NCBI GenBank assembly: GCA_013399115.1
Contig: VXAA01001113.1
Span: forward strand, 1 to 64,000
Direction of reading: 5' to 3'
DNA length: 64,000 nucleotides
Source: Anseranas semipalmata
Taxonomy: Eukaryota > Chordata > Aves > Anseriformes > Anseranatidae
In this document: positions 25,701 to 37,099 of the stretch, piece after piece
Layout: the number at the start of each line of letters is the position of its first letter
Numbering within the stretch: position 1 is the stretch's first letter
Translations under genes and position numbers: made by a program
Notes under the pieces: generated by a model
What the model was told of the DNA's origin: nothing
Seen by the model: only the letters and a program-made list of their open reading frames with translations
Databases searched by the model: none

Positions 25701-28700
25701 CTTCAAATCAGGAGAAATCAACACATTTTGTAGCATGGACACACTCAGAAATCTCATCAGTGCTAAAAGCCCCCAAAATATCCTCCTCACAACCCTTCCT
25801 TAAGCAGGCAAATTCTCCTGCTGGTGACTGGTAAAGGATCCAGAAAATGCTGCAGCATGAAGAGTCATGGGCTTCATCCCAGACACTTAAAAAAGGGTAG
25901 TACGACTGCAACTCAATACAGTATCATATTGACCCTGCACCTGCAATAAGCTAAGCTAAGGCTAAATGTCCAATGAGAAGATATACTTCTGTGTAAGCAA
26001 TACAGGAAGCCTGGTTTGGAAAACGTGGAAGACTGTTATGGTCAACCAGCCTCCACAGAAAGGGAATCACACACCCCTCCTGCCACTAACAGCTCGATCT
26101 CATAGCTTCGCGACAGCCATCAAATGCTACTTGCAACCTGCACGACCACCTTTCTTTTCCTGAGCTCACAATAAGGCTGGGTCAGGTTTTGAAAAATGCA
26201 ACTTTTTTTTTGTTTGTTTGTTTTTGCTAAAAGAAAGCTAGCTTTACATATTTACATTTTTTTTTCTTATTAAATTTTGTCCTCAGGAAAAAGTGCAGCA
26301 TACTTCTCAGAGAGGATTACCCAGGTTACAGGGATGCTTTCATTTCCAGCCTGGTTTTTGAGGGTGTTGGGAGACTGAGCAGACATACCCTCTCACAAGA
26401 ACAGAGAGTGGTTCTCACTGTCTCTCGGAGACAGTGATTTATCTGGGCATTTCATTTTATTTTGCCAAAATTAAGGGCTAGTTACCGTCAGTGCCTAACA
26501 TCAGGGAACCCCCTCAATCCCACCCCCTAAATTGCTTGGGAGCTTGGATTATTAAACCTAAGGCTAGGAAAAAAAAAAATCTATACATTCTTCTTGCATC
26601 ATATCAGTAGTTAACAAGTTGTTTATAGCCATGTATCGCTGGAGAAAGCTGTCAGCATTGCCTAATGGCCCTAGCTCCTCAGCCTAGCTCCACGCATCCT
26701 TCTTCCTTTTGCTCCTGCTCCTTTCCCAATTAATCCAGGGTCAGTTGTATTCAGCCGACTCCATCTAGAGCTTCTTATGGGCATTTACATTTCACTTTCC
26801 AGCACTTCCAGCTCCAAGCACGTAGCACACAAGTATTTGAGCTGGCTCTGGGATGAGCTCTGACCAAGACTACTCACTGCTGGGTCTCATATATACCCTG
26901 CTCACACTTCAGCTCTGTCTCACTGACTAGAACTGGCACTCTATTTGGGATGAACTCGTCCCAAATTCGCTTGCCACAGGTGCAGTCCTTATCCTGAATG
27001 ACTCAGCTATCAAAGGGAGAGAAACCATTTCAGAAAAGGGAAGAGCCCAATCTGACAGTGAGAAGTCTGCCCTCATCTGAATCAGTGTCTCTGTGATGCC
27101 CTTATAAGCCCTGTGCATAAGAGGTGGAAAGTCTGCATGACTTTTAAAAAGTCAGGCAACTTTGCTTTATTTTTTTTTTTAGCAAGACCTGCAGCTAGGT
27201 AAGCAAATACTATTGCAGTTACAGACTATGGTTACCAAATGTCCTTTGTGGCAGGACCATTATTCACCTTGAACCCCTATTCTCAAATATTCTGCCTCCC
27301 CTTGCCTGCCAAACAGTCTCACTTTAGCAGAGTGATAGTCACCTAGTTAGTATGGAAGAGAAGGTGTGGTGATTTTATTATTTAGATATCCACAAACACT
27401 ATCATTTTTCTAATAGCCAAGGCCATAAACCTACCAAATGTTCACTCGTTGCTCCCAATCCGTCTTCCAAGTTAGAGGATGTTCAAGGAGAAGCATGTAT
27501 CAATCTCTGAAGGAACGGGGTCAAGTGGCAAAGGAGCAAGAGTTTAAGCCATGATTTGCAGCTGGGGAAGCAGAAAATGCTGCCCCAAAGGTCTCACCTG
27601 AAGAGCTGCCCCTCTGCTTGTTCCTGATCATAGAGATATACGCAGCCCTGCCGGCTCTCATGATTCATGGTATATTGCTTTCTGCTGGTGCAGCTCTCAT
27701 GAGAGATGGGCAGAGATGCACGTAGAGCATTCAAGACTGCTTGCATACATCTGGCGATGAAATGGGGTCAATGTGAAGGACACATCAGTGTTAGGACAGG
27801 ACAACAGAATGGGACAATTGAGGGGAAGACAGCTGCTGGTTCTCCTCTGCTTGGCACCCTGCAACTATTCAGTCTGGAGATGCAACGAGCGAAATAGGAG
27901 AAACCAAGAGAGACCTTCTGCAAGAGCCTGGGAAGAGGGGACAGACCAGGAGGGTGGAAGGAGAGAGCTGGAGGAATTCTGGGGCTGACAACAGGGGCAG
28001 GGAAGCATGGTTAAAATAAAAAGATGCTGCACTTAGCTACCTGGACAATTAATGATAATTCCGAGATCAAAAATAACTATTGCAATTAGTGCATTATGGA
28101 TCTATTTATGTAACTGCTCAGGAAAGAAGAAAATTATCCAGCCACGTTTCTGAAGTGCTCTGAAGAGCCAAGGAATTGATTCTTAAATAAAAAAGGAGTA
28201 GTTTAGGAGCGTAAGCACAATAGATGCTCTGGGTGATCGAAAGCCTTCCTGGGTTAAAGATCTCCAGCAGTTACTAGGGTGGTTTATGCTACAAATAATT
28301 TTGTAGATGTAAACATCTTTCCTGATTACATTGATCTCCACAGGCTGACTCTTTACTCTTACATCCTCTCCAATCTCCTAAATTTAGATCCAAATCTTCT
28401 GCCTATTATTACTATTACTATTTTTAATCCTCCAGTTTGCAAAACAGTGTATATGTGAATTAGAGCAGATCTGATGCACAGATGAAAGCAATGGATTGGA
28501 GAGAGGAGAGACTGCAAACCAGTCTGAGAGATTATACTGCGTCGAGAAGGCGAGTCAAGTCCATCAGGCACTTCTACAGAGTATAATGCCTATATCAAGA
28601 AATAGAAACCAAATTCTCCCCCCCTTCACAGCTGAACCTCACTAGGAAATGCAGTCATATATACAAAATCAGAACCACGTCCTAAGTACTTGATTTTTGT

Positions 28701-28993
28701 ATGCAGGCTGCATGAAGGGAAGCAGCTTTAATAAATTGTGCTACATTTGGAAAAGCCATTTTAATTCTCTAATTAGCATGCATACAATGAAAACTAACTG
28801 TGCGTGTTTGTGTATACACATATCCAGAAGAGAGTTTAATGAACTGTATCTATTGCGACTGAAACTGAAGTTTCATTTTCTCCGTGCTGCACGATGTGAT
28901 GCAAGTTTCAATACCACAGCACGCTTTTCTGCCTATAAAATATCTTCTTGCTCCTTCTCTCTTTTTTACCCTCATAGATTCACTGTTGTTGGC

Positions 28994-29035
28994 AAAGAAG
29001 AAAAAAGGAGAGAGAAGGAGAGAAGGAGAGAAGCT
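28994..29035. repeat. GA-rich low-complexity tract
   Basis: Purine-rich run with irregular GAAGGAGA units; no coding meaning seen. Confidence 0.8.
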
Positions 29036-29367
29036 ACACAAGCATCCAAGTCTGGCTTCACATTAAAAAACAACAAAATAAACAACCCATACACAACCAC
29101 AAAAAAAGGTCTTTTACCGTAGGCCATCATTTTCTGTTATCTACCTACCATTCTCTGCCACCTGAAACCAGCACAAGCAAAGCTTTATACGATCAATACA
29201 CGTCTTACCATCATTAATCACCGACAGAAAGGAACAAAATGAAGTAAGCCTGACAAAAAAGTGTCCAGCTATAAAAAAAAGAGAGAAGAAAGGGCGAGGA
29301 TAGATGAGGGGAAAAAATGAAAAGGCTGGGACGAAGAGAGATCTGTAGCAATTCAAAACAGACTCAC

Positions 29368-29437
29368 AGTCCATCCTGCAGCTCTTGAGTATCATTTGAG
29401 GTCCCCAGAGATCGAAGGCTTCTTTCCAGAGAGGTCA
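29368..29437 (-). CDS. TSNARE1: TSNARE1 internal exon, continuation of Habc helix
   Basis: Minus-strand exon of 70 bp. The acceptor reads ttctctgctgttgacag and the donor ACT|gtgagt. The G left by the 36875..36952 exon plus TG makes a valine. The peptide then reads VTSLERSLRSLGTSNDTQEL followed by QDGL, with the last leucine codon split (CT + one base). The pattern LExxLxxLGTxxDTxEL is the conserved end of the first Habc helix in syntaxin-7/12/TSNARE1 proteins. From memory it differs from human TSNARE1 at only a few positions. The intron to the upstream exon is 7.4 kb. The expected next exon (a QQETNKT-like stretch) was not found downstream in this window, so the following intron is probably at least 29 kb, in keeping with the large introns of the human gene. 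Confidence 0.92.
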
Positions 29438-30261
29438 CTGTCAACAGCAGAGAAAGAAATATAAAGAAGCAGTATGATTTTTCAGAGAAAAAATATTGGA
29501 TTTTCATTTGTTTGTCTTTTAATTTTTTTTCTTTCAAACAACACCGTGAAGTAGTGTTTGGACAAATACCTTGTGACACAAAGGGGACAACATCAGGCAA
29601 TGCCCGCTACCCCAAAATGGATAAACAGGGTCCCTAGGATGCAGAAATGGTGATTCCACAGGTGCTGTGGCATGATGGGGCATGACAGCGTAACTTGAAT
29701 TGCTCCAAATGGCCATTAAGAGGCTGAACTCTATCATCCACTCTAATATCTTCTAACTGATTGTTCAAAATTTTAACAGTCAAAATCTTTTGTCTTTTAG
29801 CTCAGACAAAATAGGTGTTCTACTGTGATTATCTCCTGCGCTTGAGCTAGAGAGCTTCTTGGGCTTTCCCATGAGGCGAGAAGAAAGCTCTACCCCAAGT
29901 GATCCTAAGTGTAGCTGGAAGTTGGAAACATGGTTTGTTTTGCAATACATGGTAACTCACATTTAAGAAATATATATATGTTTGTGCATGTTTACTGACA
30001 CATCTTCATTCTCAGGTTAACAGAAGATCATTACTTTTGGACTTAGCATATCAAGTATGCAAAACACTTCGAGACCTTCCATAACGAAAGATGCTAAATG
30101 AATGACATTCTTTCTATTTACATATGGGGTTTTCTCAGGATGCTTCCAGCTGTAAAGAACTTATGACCAGTTATCAGTCACGCTTCGATATTTAATGAAC
30201 AGATTACAAACATGGGTTAATTATTCCAGTAGAAATTTAAGATATCTGTTTTAACGATCAC

Positions 30262-30330
30262 AGGCTTGGTCTCGGCCTGTAGCTTTGAACAAGTCACTTA
30301 ACTGTTTTTCCACTGACAAACAAAACTGAA
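30262..30330 (+). repeat. MIR-like SINE core fragment
   Basis: AGCTTTGAACAAGTCACTTA followed by ACTGTTTTTCC matches the most conserved MIR core (gtgaccttgggcaagtcacttaacctctctg). About 70 bases, diverged, inside the TSNARE1 intron. Confidence 0.45.
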
Positions 30331-31364
30331 TCCCCTCTTTTCTTCTGGACTTCTGTGGGTTGACACGAAAAGCCACGAAAAAAGACAAGAACTACTTAAC
30401 ATGCTTGGACATGAGTATTCAAACAAGCATGAATACCACCATATGTTTTCACCTTGCTTACTATACTGCTAGATCTCAGCAGCAGATCTCAGTACAGGGC
30501 TTGGCAGTTCAGTAAGATAAATCCTTAAGGAACTGTCTACAGTTGAGCCAATAATTATCATCCTTTGCTGGATGCACAATGTTTTACAGAATAAATTGAG
30601 AGATTTCAGTAATAACCATTTGCTTCTCCAGGATAACAGCACTGATCCGGCAAAGATCTCACAGATATTACAATATTTTCTCATTCTTTGTACGTTGAAT
30701 TTCGAAGAACATGTTAACATCATTGTGTGCAACTCAAGGAGAAAGAACAGCAGCTACACCATTTCACACTGGGACAAATCCAATATCTTTTGCATTTTTT
30801 AAGTATTATGGAAAACACACGTACACACAGAAGAATCTGAGACAGGAATGCAAGAGAGGAGCAAAGCACTTGTCAGTCAGGTGAGGAAATGACTCAGATT
30901 TAAGTCCCCATCCTAAAATTTGATCTAATATTCTAACTTGAGCATAATATTTACACATTAACTTAATGGTCAGTTATCCCCATAGGACAAGATATGAACT
31001 GTGGAACACACAAGATGTTGGCATTTGATATGGCTCTCAGCTGGGAAATAGCACAATTAAGATGAAAACTTCAGTCTCCTGGATCTCAGGGGGACTGAGT
31101 TATTTTGTATTTTGGGATAGACCTACCTTGCTTTGGCTAAGAAGAGCTGTACTGAAATCTGCATGGTTCTTGTGCTGGATATGGAAGATCCCCCCCACTT
31201 TACCAGTTCTGACCATTTGAGCTACCAAAGAAGCAAAACGTCAAGCTGTGTTGGAGTGATGCTGTGAAACCAGTGCTAAAACAGATGTCTTACTTTAAAC
31301 TCCTTGTACATTTAATATTAAAAAGGCATATGCTAGTCTTCCAGGATGAGGCATCCACAGAGAT

Positions 31365-31416
31365 CACTGCTGGTGGAGCTGCACTGATTTACATAAACTG
31401 AGAGTTTGGCACCAGT
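31365..31416 (+). repeat. Second remnant of the palindromic amniote repeat
   Basis: GGAGCTGCACTGATTTACAT then AAACTGAGAGTTTGGC resembles one arm of the element at 1110..1215 (ggagttacactgatttacaccagctgagaatttggc as I remember it). Only one arm is left. Confidence 0.4.
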
Positions 31417-33159
31417 TGTCTATGCCGTCACAATCCTTAAAATCAATGGGGGATGAGAAACCATCCCTAGATGGCATCAGAGACTTTATCACACCTGTGG
31501 GATGCTGAAAAATCCTTTGCTCAGCCTCTCAGATCAAGGTAATGGGATTGCGCATGGCACCAACCTGTCATGGGGAGTCATTAATGAGCAAGTAACAGGA
31601 ATTAGAGAGGAAAGAGACCCATTAGAGCACTCAGGTTCTCCATCTGGCCAGAACAGGTCTGATTCCTGCAGTATATCCTCCAGTGATCAGTCCTTTAGAC
31701 ATGATGCACCAACCCAGCTCCTTTTACGGATGTTATTTATTTTACTTATTTATAAGGCATTTACTGAGAGGCAGCTAAAAGCCATACCCTGACAGAAATG
31801 CAAAACCTTCATAAAAATAAGTAGAAAAAAAGCCATCAACCAGACAAACTCAGCCGGTACCTGAACTTCTTTTTGTGTTCCCCTCCCCCAAAGGGAAAGA
31901 TCAACTAAACAAGAAAACATAAAACTCACAGAAGCCAAAGCCTTATCAGACAAACTTCCCTATGCTCAAGAGACAGTCCCCAAAGAACTAGAGAGAGAGA
32001 AAACAGATGCAAAGAACACATAAAAGTTCCCTCTACCCCTCGACATTTTTGTAAGAGATGGGTTAAAAAAAGTCCCTAAGCTCATGAACTGGCAGGAGAA
32101 TGATCCAGTAGCACATAAACAGAACCAACGATCCTGGCTACGGTTTTTACTCAACACACAAGGAAGATTTCCATTTTCATAGCAGAAAAGGGGAGCAGGA
32201 GGCATTTACATGTGAGATCTGCCAAGATTAGCTCAGGGTTGCAAAGATTCCCCTTGGTCAGGAGCCAAGTCCTCAACTGCCCAAGAAGAATTTAAATCAC
32301 CCCAAAGGCTCAGACCTCTGCAGAAAGAGTAAGGAGAGCAAAGAGGGACAAGGCACGCAGCATTTAGTACGTTTGTAGTGATACCAAACAAAAACCAGCG
32401 GTGCTTTAAAATCCCAGCATAAAGTTGACTTCTTGTTTCATTAAGAAAACTCAAAGACAGAAAAAATATAGCTGTCCACAACCTCTCCTTTTTGGAAATT
32501 CAAGCAACAGAGGCATAGCATGGACAGCTCATGACACCTTTAGCATCTCAAAGGGGAGAGGAGCATTTCTGATGCCTGGTTTGGTCTCCAAATGCAACGG
32601 AGAACCTGGAAAGCCCCTAAGAGGCTGGGGTAAGGCAGGAAAAGAAGGAAAAGGGGAGCTGTGACTGGATTTATTAAACCCTGAAGGACGTTCAATACAC
32701 CATGCCTGGCGCAACAGGAGCACAAAGAAAGCATCATCTGGTGAGCATCTGCAATGCAGCTGCTCGCTCCTTGGTCAACCACTTGCATGGTGGTGCACAA
32801 ACAACAGCACCGACTGTTGCTACATGCTCTGGGACAGAGCTTGCTGGGTTTACTGAAGAGGCCATATGGTACAGCTGTGCAAGGCAGAAGGGATCTTGGG
32901 CATCCTTTCCCGTTTTACAACCCGACAAAGTTCTTTATCTAGGGTGGATTAGCTTTGCAAAATTTTAGCGGTACAGTCAGCATCCCCTCCGCTGCAAAAG
33001 TGTACCCACTGGTGGGGAAGAGCTTATGAAGAAGCCACACACAAGTTGAATCGAACTGACTTCAGTAGACTAAAATAATATGGGTGGTGAACCGAGCAAC
33101 AACAGCATAGTATCTTATGGGCATTTCTTCAACCTAAAAGCACTTTAAAAAGCATTATA

Positions 33160-33720
33160 AATTCATAGATTCATAGATTTTAAAGGCCAGAGAGAGCAAT
33201 TCTAATTATCCAGTCTGATTTCCTACCATAAAATTTTGTCCCATCACTCCTACACTGAGACTGTAGATTGTAGCTGGACTACAGTATCTCTTATAAAAAG
33301 ACATCTGAATCTTGATTAAAAGTTTTGAAGCCACACCGAATCCATCACGTCCCTTCAAGAAGCAGTTCTAATGGCTAGTTATCTTCATACAGAAAGATTG
33401 AATTTGTCTAGCTTTGACTCCTATCTCCTGATCTCATTATGTGTGAGAATGTTAGATTAATGAGACCTATGCTATCTATTTGATGTCTATCTTCCCACAG
33501 AGGTACTTACAGACCGTGATCAAGTCCTCTCAAACGTCTCAAACAGAAGTTCGGATGGCATGCATTTTAAAGTCGGATTTCCAGACTTCAAACAGTTGTC
33601 TTAGCTCTTCTCTGCACCCTCTCCAATTTTGCAAAATAGTTTTAAGTATAGGTACTGTCATTACCTGCTTCAGAGAGCATTCAGTGCAGGCAACTCTAAC
33701 AGAAAGCACATCTTCATGTA
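33160..33720 (-). mobile_element. Ancient CR1-L-like LINE, about 560 bp
   Basis: Antisense CR1 of the old lineage. The 3' tail ATTCATAGATTCATAGATTT is followed by AAAGGCCAGAGAGAGCAATT, TCCAGTCTGATTTCCTACCA, CATCTGAATCTTGATTAAAA, TTGAATTTGTCTAGCTTTGA, GTGATCAAGTCCTCTCAAAC and TCTCTGCACCCTCTCCAATTTT. The order agrees with my memory of the CR1-L type common to turtles, crocodiles and birds. It is heavily diverged with no coding capacity, and older than the neighbouring CR1 copies. Confidence 0.8.
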
Positions 33721-34204
33721 CTCTATACTGTCTTAAGAGAAGAAGCAAAGACCACCAGAAATTGCTCAAAACCTAATTGAAGGGATAAATGCAATTATAA
33801 CAAAGAATAAAAACAGAAATTGGATTGTGGCATTTCAAGAAAAGATACACCACTCATCTTAAGGGTTTCTCAGGACAAACTCCACCCGAGCAGGAATTGT
33901 GATTACAGTGCAGACATACCTAACCTGGTTAGCCTGAGTACTAAAAGCACACAGGCTCGCAAGCAGGTTGCAAAACTTCACGCTGAGCCCTGTAACAGTC
34001 AACAAAGTCCCACTGCCATTCAGCATTACCCTTGTCAGGGTAACACTATTAGTGCTGGAAAAAGTAAGACTGGTGCTAATTCAGGTACTTCTGTATGTTA
34101 TAATATATTCATACCCCATCCGTAAGCTAAGTACCAGTGATCGCAGTTGGGAGGTTCAAGCTGCCACAGCAGCCACAAGTCCAGGTCACAACATTGGAGT
34201 TTTC

Positions 34205-34871
34205 TCAAGGAAAATTGCAGGTAAAAGGACCTGGGAGACCCGCTGGACACCAAGTAGAACATAAGTCAGCAATTGTCCTTCTGGCAAAGAAGGCTAATGG
34301 TATCCTGGGCTGCATTAGAAGGTCAAGGGAGGAGATGATTGCCTTCTGCTCAGACCTGGTGAGGCCACACCTAGAGTACTGTGTCCAGTTCTGGGGCCCC
34401 CAGTACAAGAGAGGTGGTAAGAGTCTCTCACATACTGGTGAGAGTCTAACAAAGGGGCAGAGAGATGATGAAGGGACTGGAGCACCTCTGCCATGAGGAA
34501 GGGCTGAGAGCTGGGACTGTTCAGCCTGGAGAAAAGAATGCTTGGGGGAGATCTTATCAACACATATAAATACCTGGAGGAAGGATGTAAAGAAGACAAG
34601 GCCAGACTCTTTTCAGTGGTGCCCAGTGACAGGACAAGGGGCAATGGGCACAAATCGGAACACAGGAGGTTCCCTCTGAACATCAGGAAGCAGTTTTGTT
34701 TTGTTTTTTTCTTACTGTGTGGGTGACTGAGCTCCCTCCTTGGACGTACTCAAAAACTGTCTGGACTTGGTCCTGGGCAACCTGCTGTAGGTGGCCCTGC
34801 TTGAGCAGGCAGATTGGAGCAGATGACCTCAAGATGTCCCTTCCAACTTCAACCATCCTGTGATTCTATGA
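34205..34871 (+). mobile_element. CR1 LINE 3' portion, 670 bp
   Basis: Sense copy encoding the ORF2 C-terminal part in two frames: LLAKKANGILGCIRRS and VRPHLEYCVQFWGPQYKR around 34265..34410, then after a frameshift [17 protein letters not shown] and [16 protein letters not shown] around 34545..34660. A T-rich insertion follows (near 34696..34712) before the usual 3' end GTGGCCCTGCTTGAGCAGG and ATTCTATG. It lies antisense to TSNARE1 within the 7.4-kb intron. Confidence 0.95.
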
Positions 34872-35225
34872 ATTTCCCCAGCTTCAGCAGGACATGGTTT
34901 TACCTCACCCCAAGTACCATCAGTCCCATCACTGCTCTCCAGTATCACAGAGGGCACATGGAAATGTAACCCAAGGGGGACTTTCGACAGATGAATTTCT
35001 CAACTTGTGGCCTTTGAAGAAGGTTGCCAAACTTGTATGCAAGCAGTTTTCCAGAAGGCTATAAATAACATGTGTTTTAAACAACTGCTTGTATAATGTA
35101 TCAATCAGTTACTCCTCTTAAAAATAATAACCACAAAGAAAAAAAAAGGAACATGAAGTGTCTGTTTCCCATTTTGCTTCTGACCCATTCAGAATCATCT
35201 TGTACGTCCAGCAACAGAGACTCTG

Positions 35226-35690
35226 ACAAACTACTGAAGAATCACAGGCTCATGCAGGTTGAAGGGCATCTCTGGAGGCCTCTTGTCTAACATTTTGCTC
35301 AAAGAAGGTCCACTTGAAAGCAAGGTCCTTTTCCAGCTCTGAATATCTTAAAGGATAGAGATCCCATAGCATCTCTGGGCTCCCATTGTAATGTTTGACC
35401 AACCAGATGGTCAGAACTATTTTCATCATATTGAGTTACAATGTCCTACGTTTCAGACTGTGCCCATTGCCTCTGGTTCTTCCACCATGAAATCCAATAG
35501 GTCTGGCTCCACCTTCTCTCCTGCTTTCCATTGGGTAATTACAGACAAGAATAAGATCATTGTTAATTCATGTTCAACTTGTGGTTCACCAGCACTCCCA
35601 GTTTTTTTCGTCAAAATAGCTTTATAGCAAGCCAGCACCCATCCTGTCCTGTTGCATGTGGTTATTCCATCCAAAGGCACAAAAGAAGGT
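35226..35690 (-). mobile_element. Older CR1 LINE fragment, antisense
   Basis: Antisense CR1 with CAGGTTGAAGGGCATCTCTG at the 3' end, then TCCAGCTCTGAATATCTTAA, TGCCCATTGCCTCTGGTTCT, TCATGTTCAACTTGTGGTTC and CCTGTTGCATGTGGTTATTCC. The order fits a CR1 of middle age, with many indels and no open frame. Confidence 0.82.
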
Positions 35691-36800
35691 GTGAAGAATT
35701 ATTTTTCTTCTGATTTTATAGCCAACTGAGCACCCGAATACCTTCACAGCGCCCAGCCAGCACCTGGTTTCAGGCTTTCACCTTCTGGGATAGTGGAGAG
35801 CAGCAACGTCTGACTGGGGAGAGGTATATCTGTGTTGCAGGAGGTCCTCAAGTTCTGAGCCAAGGTGAAGATGATTGTCAAAAGCAAACTCAAACTTATC
35901 AATCTCTTGTAGTCATAGAAATCTCTGTGCTTGAATTTGCCTGGCAGATGGAGGCACGACTGCTCTGTAGCATGCAAAAATTCCTATAGACAAAAGATGA
36001 CTGCTTTTCAGAAAATTTGCTTCCCATCCTGCTTCTAGCAAGGAACCCTTGCTAGAAAGACTGGGGCCTTTCCCCAGGACACATGGGAAGAATTACAACA
36101 ATCAGGGGGCCCTAAGATCCTTTCTTTACACCTTGTCCAGTGCTGTGTCTCACCCCCTCAGACACAGATCAGACCAGAGAGAGAAGCTGGCCAGGTGAGT
36201 CAGAACATCAGCACCCAATGATTTTAAATCCTTGTCTGGCAGAAGAGTATTTTAGAATTGGGATACTATGGCATTAACTGTTATTCAACAACATTAGTTT
36301 ATAGCTATCTGCAAAATACAGCTCTACATCCCATCCCAACAAGGTGCTGATGAGCCAGAGCACATCTCCAAAGGAGGGAAGCATTCTGCACCTCCAGTGT
36401 CCAGGGAGACACGAGCAGGAATAGCAACACTGCTCAATCTACAGAGTGAAGAATGATAGAAGAGTTTTGGTGTTGGTGTTTTTATAAGGGAGATGGATGT
36501 TTTGCAGGCTCATATGACAGGCTCTGAACACAGTAGTGCTGCAACACATTAGAAAATGAGTCTGGCTTGTTCCACCTTTCTGCGTTCTAACTCCCTATTG
36601 TAACAGATGACACAATTAAAAATAGAAAAGGATGTAGTCTCAGTAAGAATTGGAATATATCTGTGCCTGTTTAACGCAACATATGGTGGAATATTTTTAC
36701 ATCTTATAAAGAACTGTGTATTGGACATGTGCTGGTGCTCGTGAGATGCAACAGCAAGAAAACTGCATTAATATTTGCTCCCTGACAACAGGAGCTGTCA

Positions 36801-37019
<219 letters not shown>

Positions 37020-37062
37020 CTCCCAGCAGAGCCTCTGAAGGGGGATGTCCAGCAGAGAACAT
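37020..37062 (-). CDS. TSNARE1: Candidate TSNARE1 short start exon (or truncated upstream exon)
   Basis: On the minus strand an ATG at 37062 opens 14 codons, MFSAGHPPSEALLG, plus one G. They end at a good donor, GGAG|gtgagc. Spliced over a 67-bp intron, the G joins CC of the next exon to give alanine, restoring the ATQ seen in human TSNARE1. The spacing of F-S-x-x-x-x-P-S-E agrees with the human residues just before ATQ as I remember them. The codon immediately before this ATG is TAA, so a longer upstream reading frame cannot run through here. Options: (1) a first coding exon of a short isoform lacking the N-terminal Myb/SANT-like domain of the long mammalian form; (2) a 15-nt microexon 37020..37034 using the acceptor cccccttcag; (3) a decayed remnant. 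The start context is weak (T at -3). The donor and phase are solid; the start is uncertain. Confidence 0.55.
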
Positions 37063-37091
37063 TTATGATAGAGCTGTCACCGAGACTATGT

Positions 37092-37099
37092 TTTATATA
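37092..37099 (-). promoter_or_regulatory. Candidate TATA box upstream of the TSNARE1 short start
   Basis: The minus strand reads TATATAAA. A transcription start about 30 bp downstream would fall near 37069, only a few bases before the ATG at 37062, implying a very short leader. There is no CpG island here. Isolated TATA-like words are common in AT-rich DNA, so this rests only on spacing and context. Confidence 0.25.

Larger units (their letters stand above)
22936..29367. other. Non-coding, presumed TSNARE1 intron
   Basis: No gene recognised. It holds T- and A-runs (25631..25643, 25686..25700), a (TTTG)n patch near 26210 and a GA-rich tract at 28994..29035. Two minus-strand frames with splice-like edges (24553..24744 and 27594..27746) are reported as findings but have no known homology. 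Confidence 0.5.
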
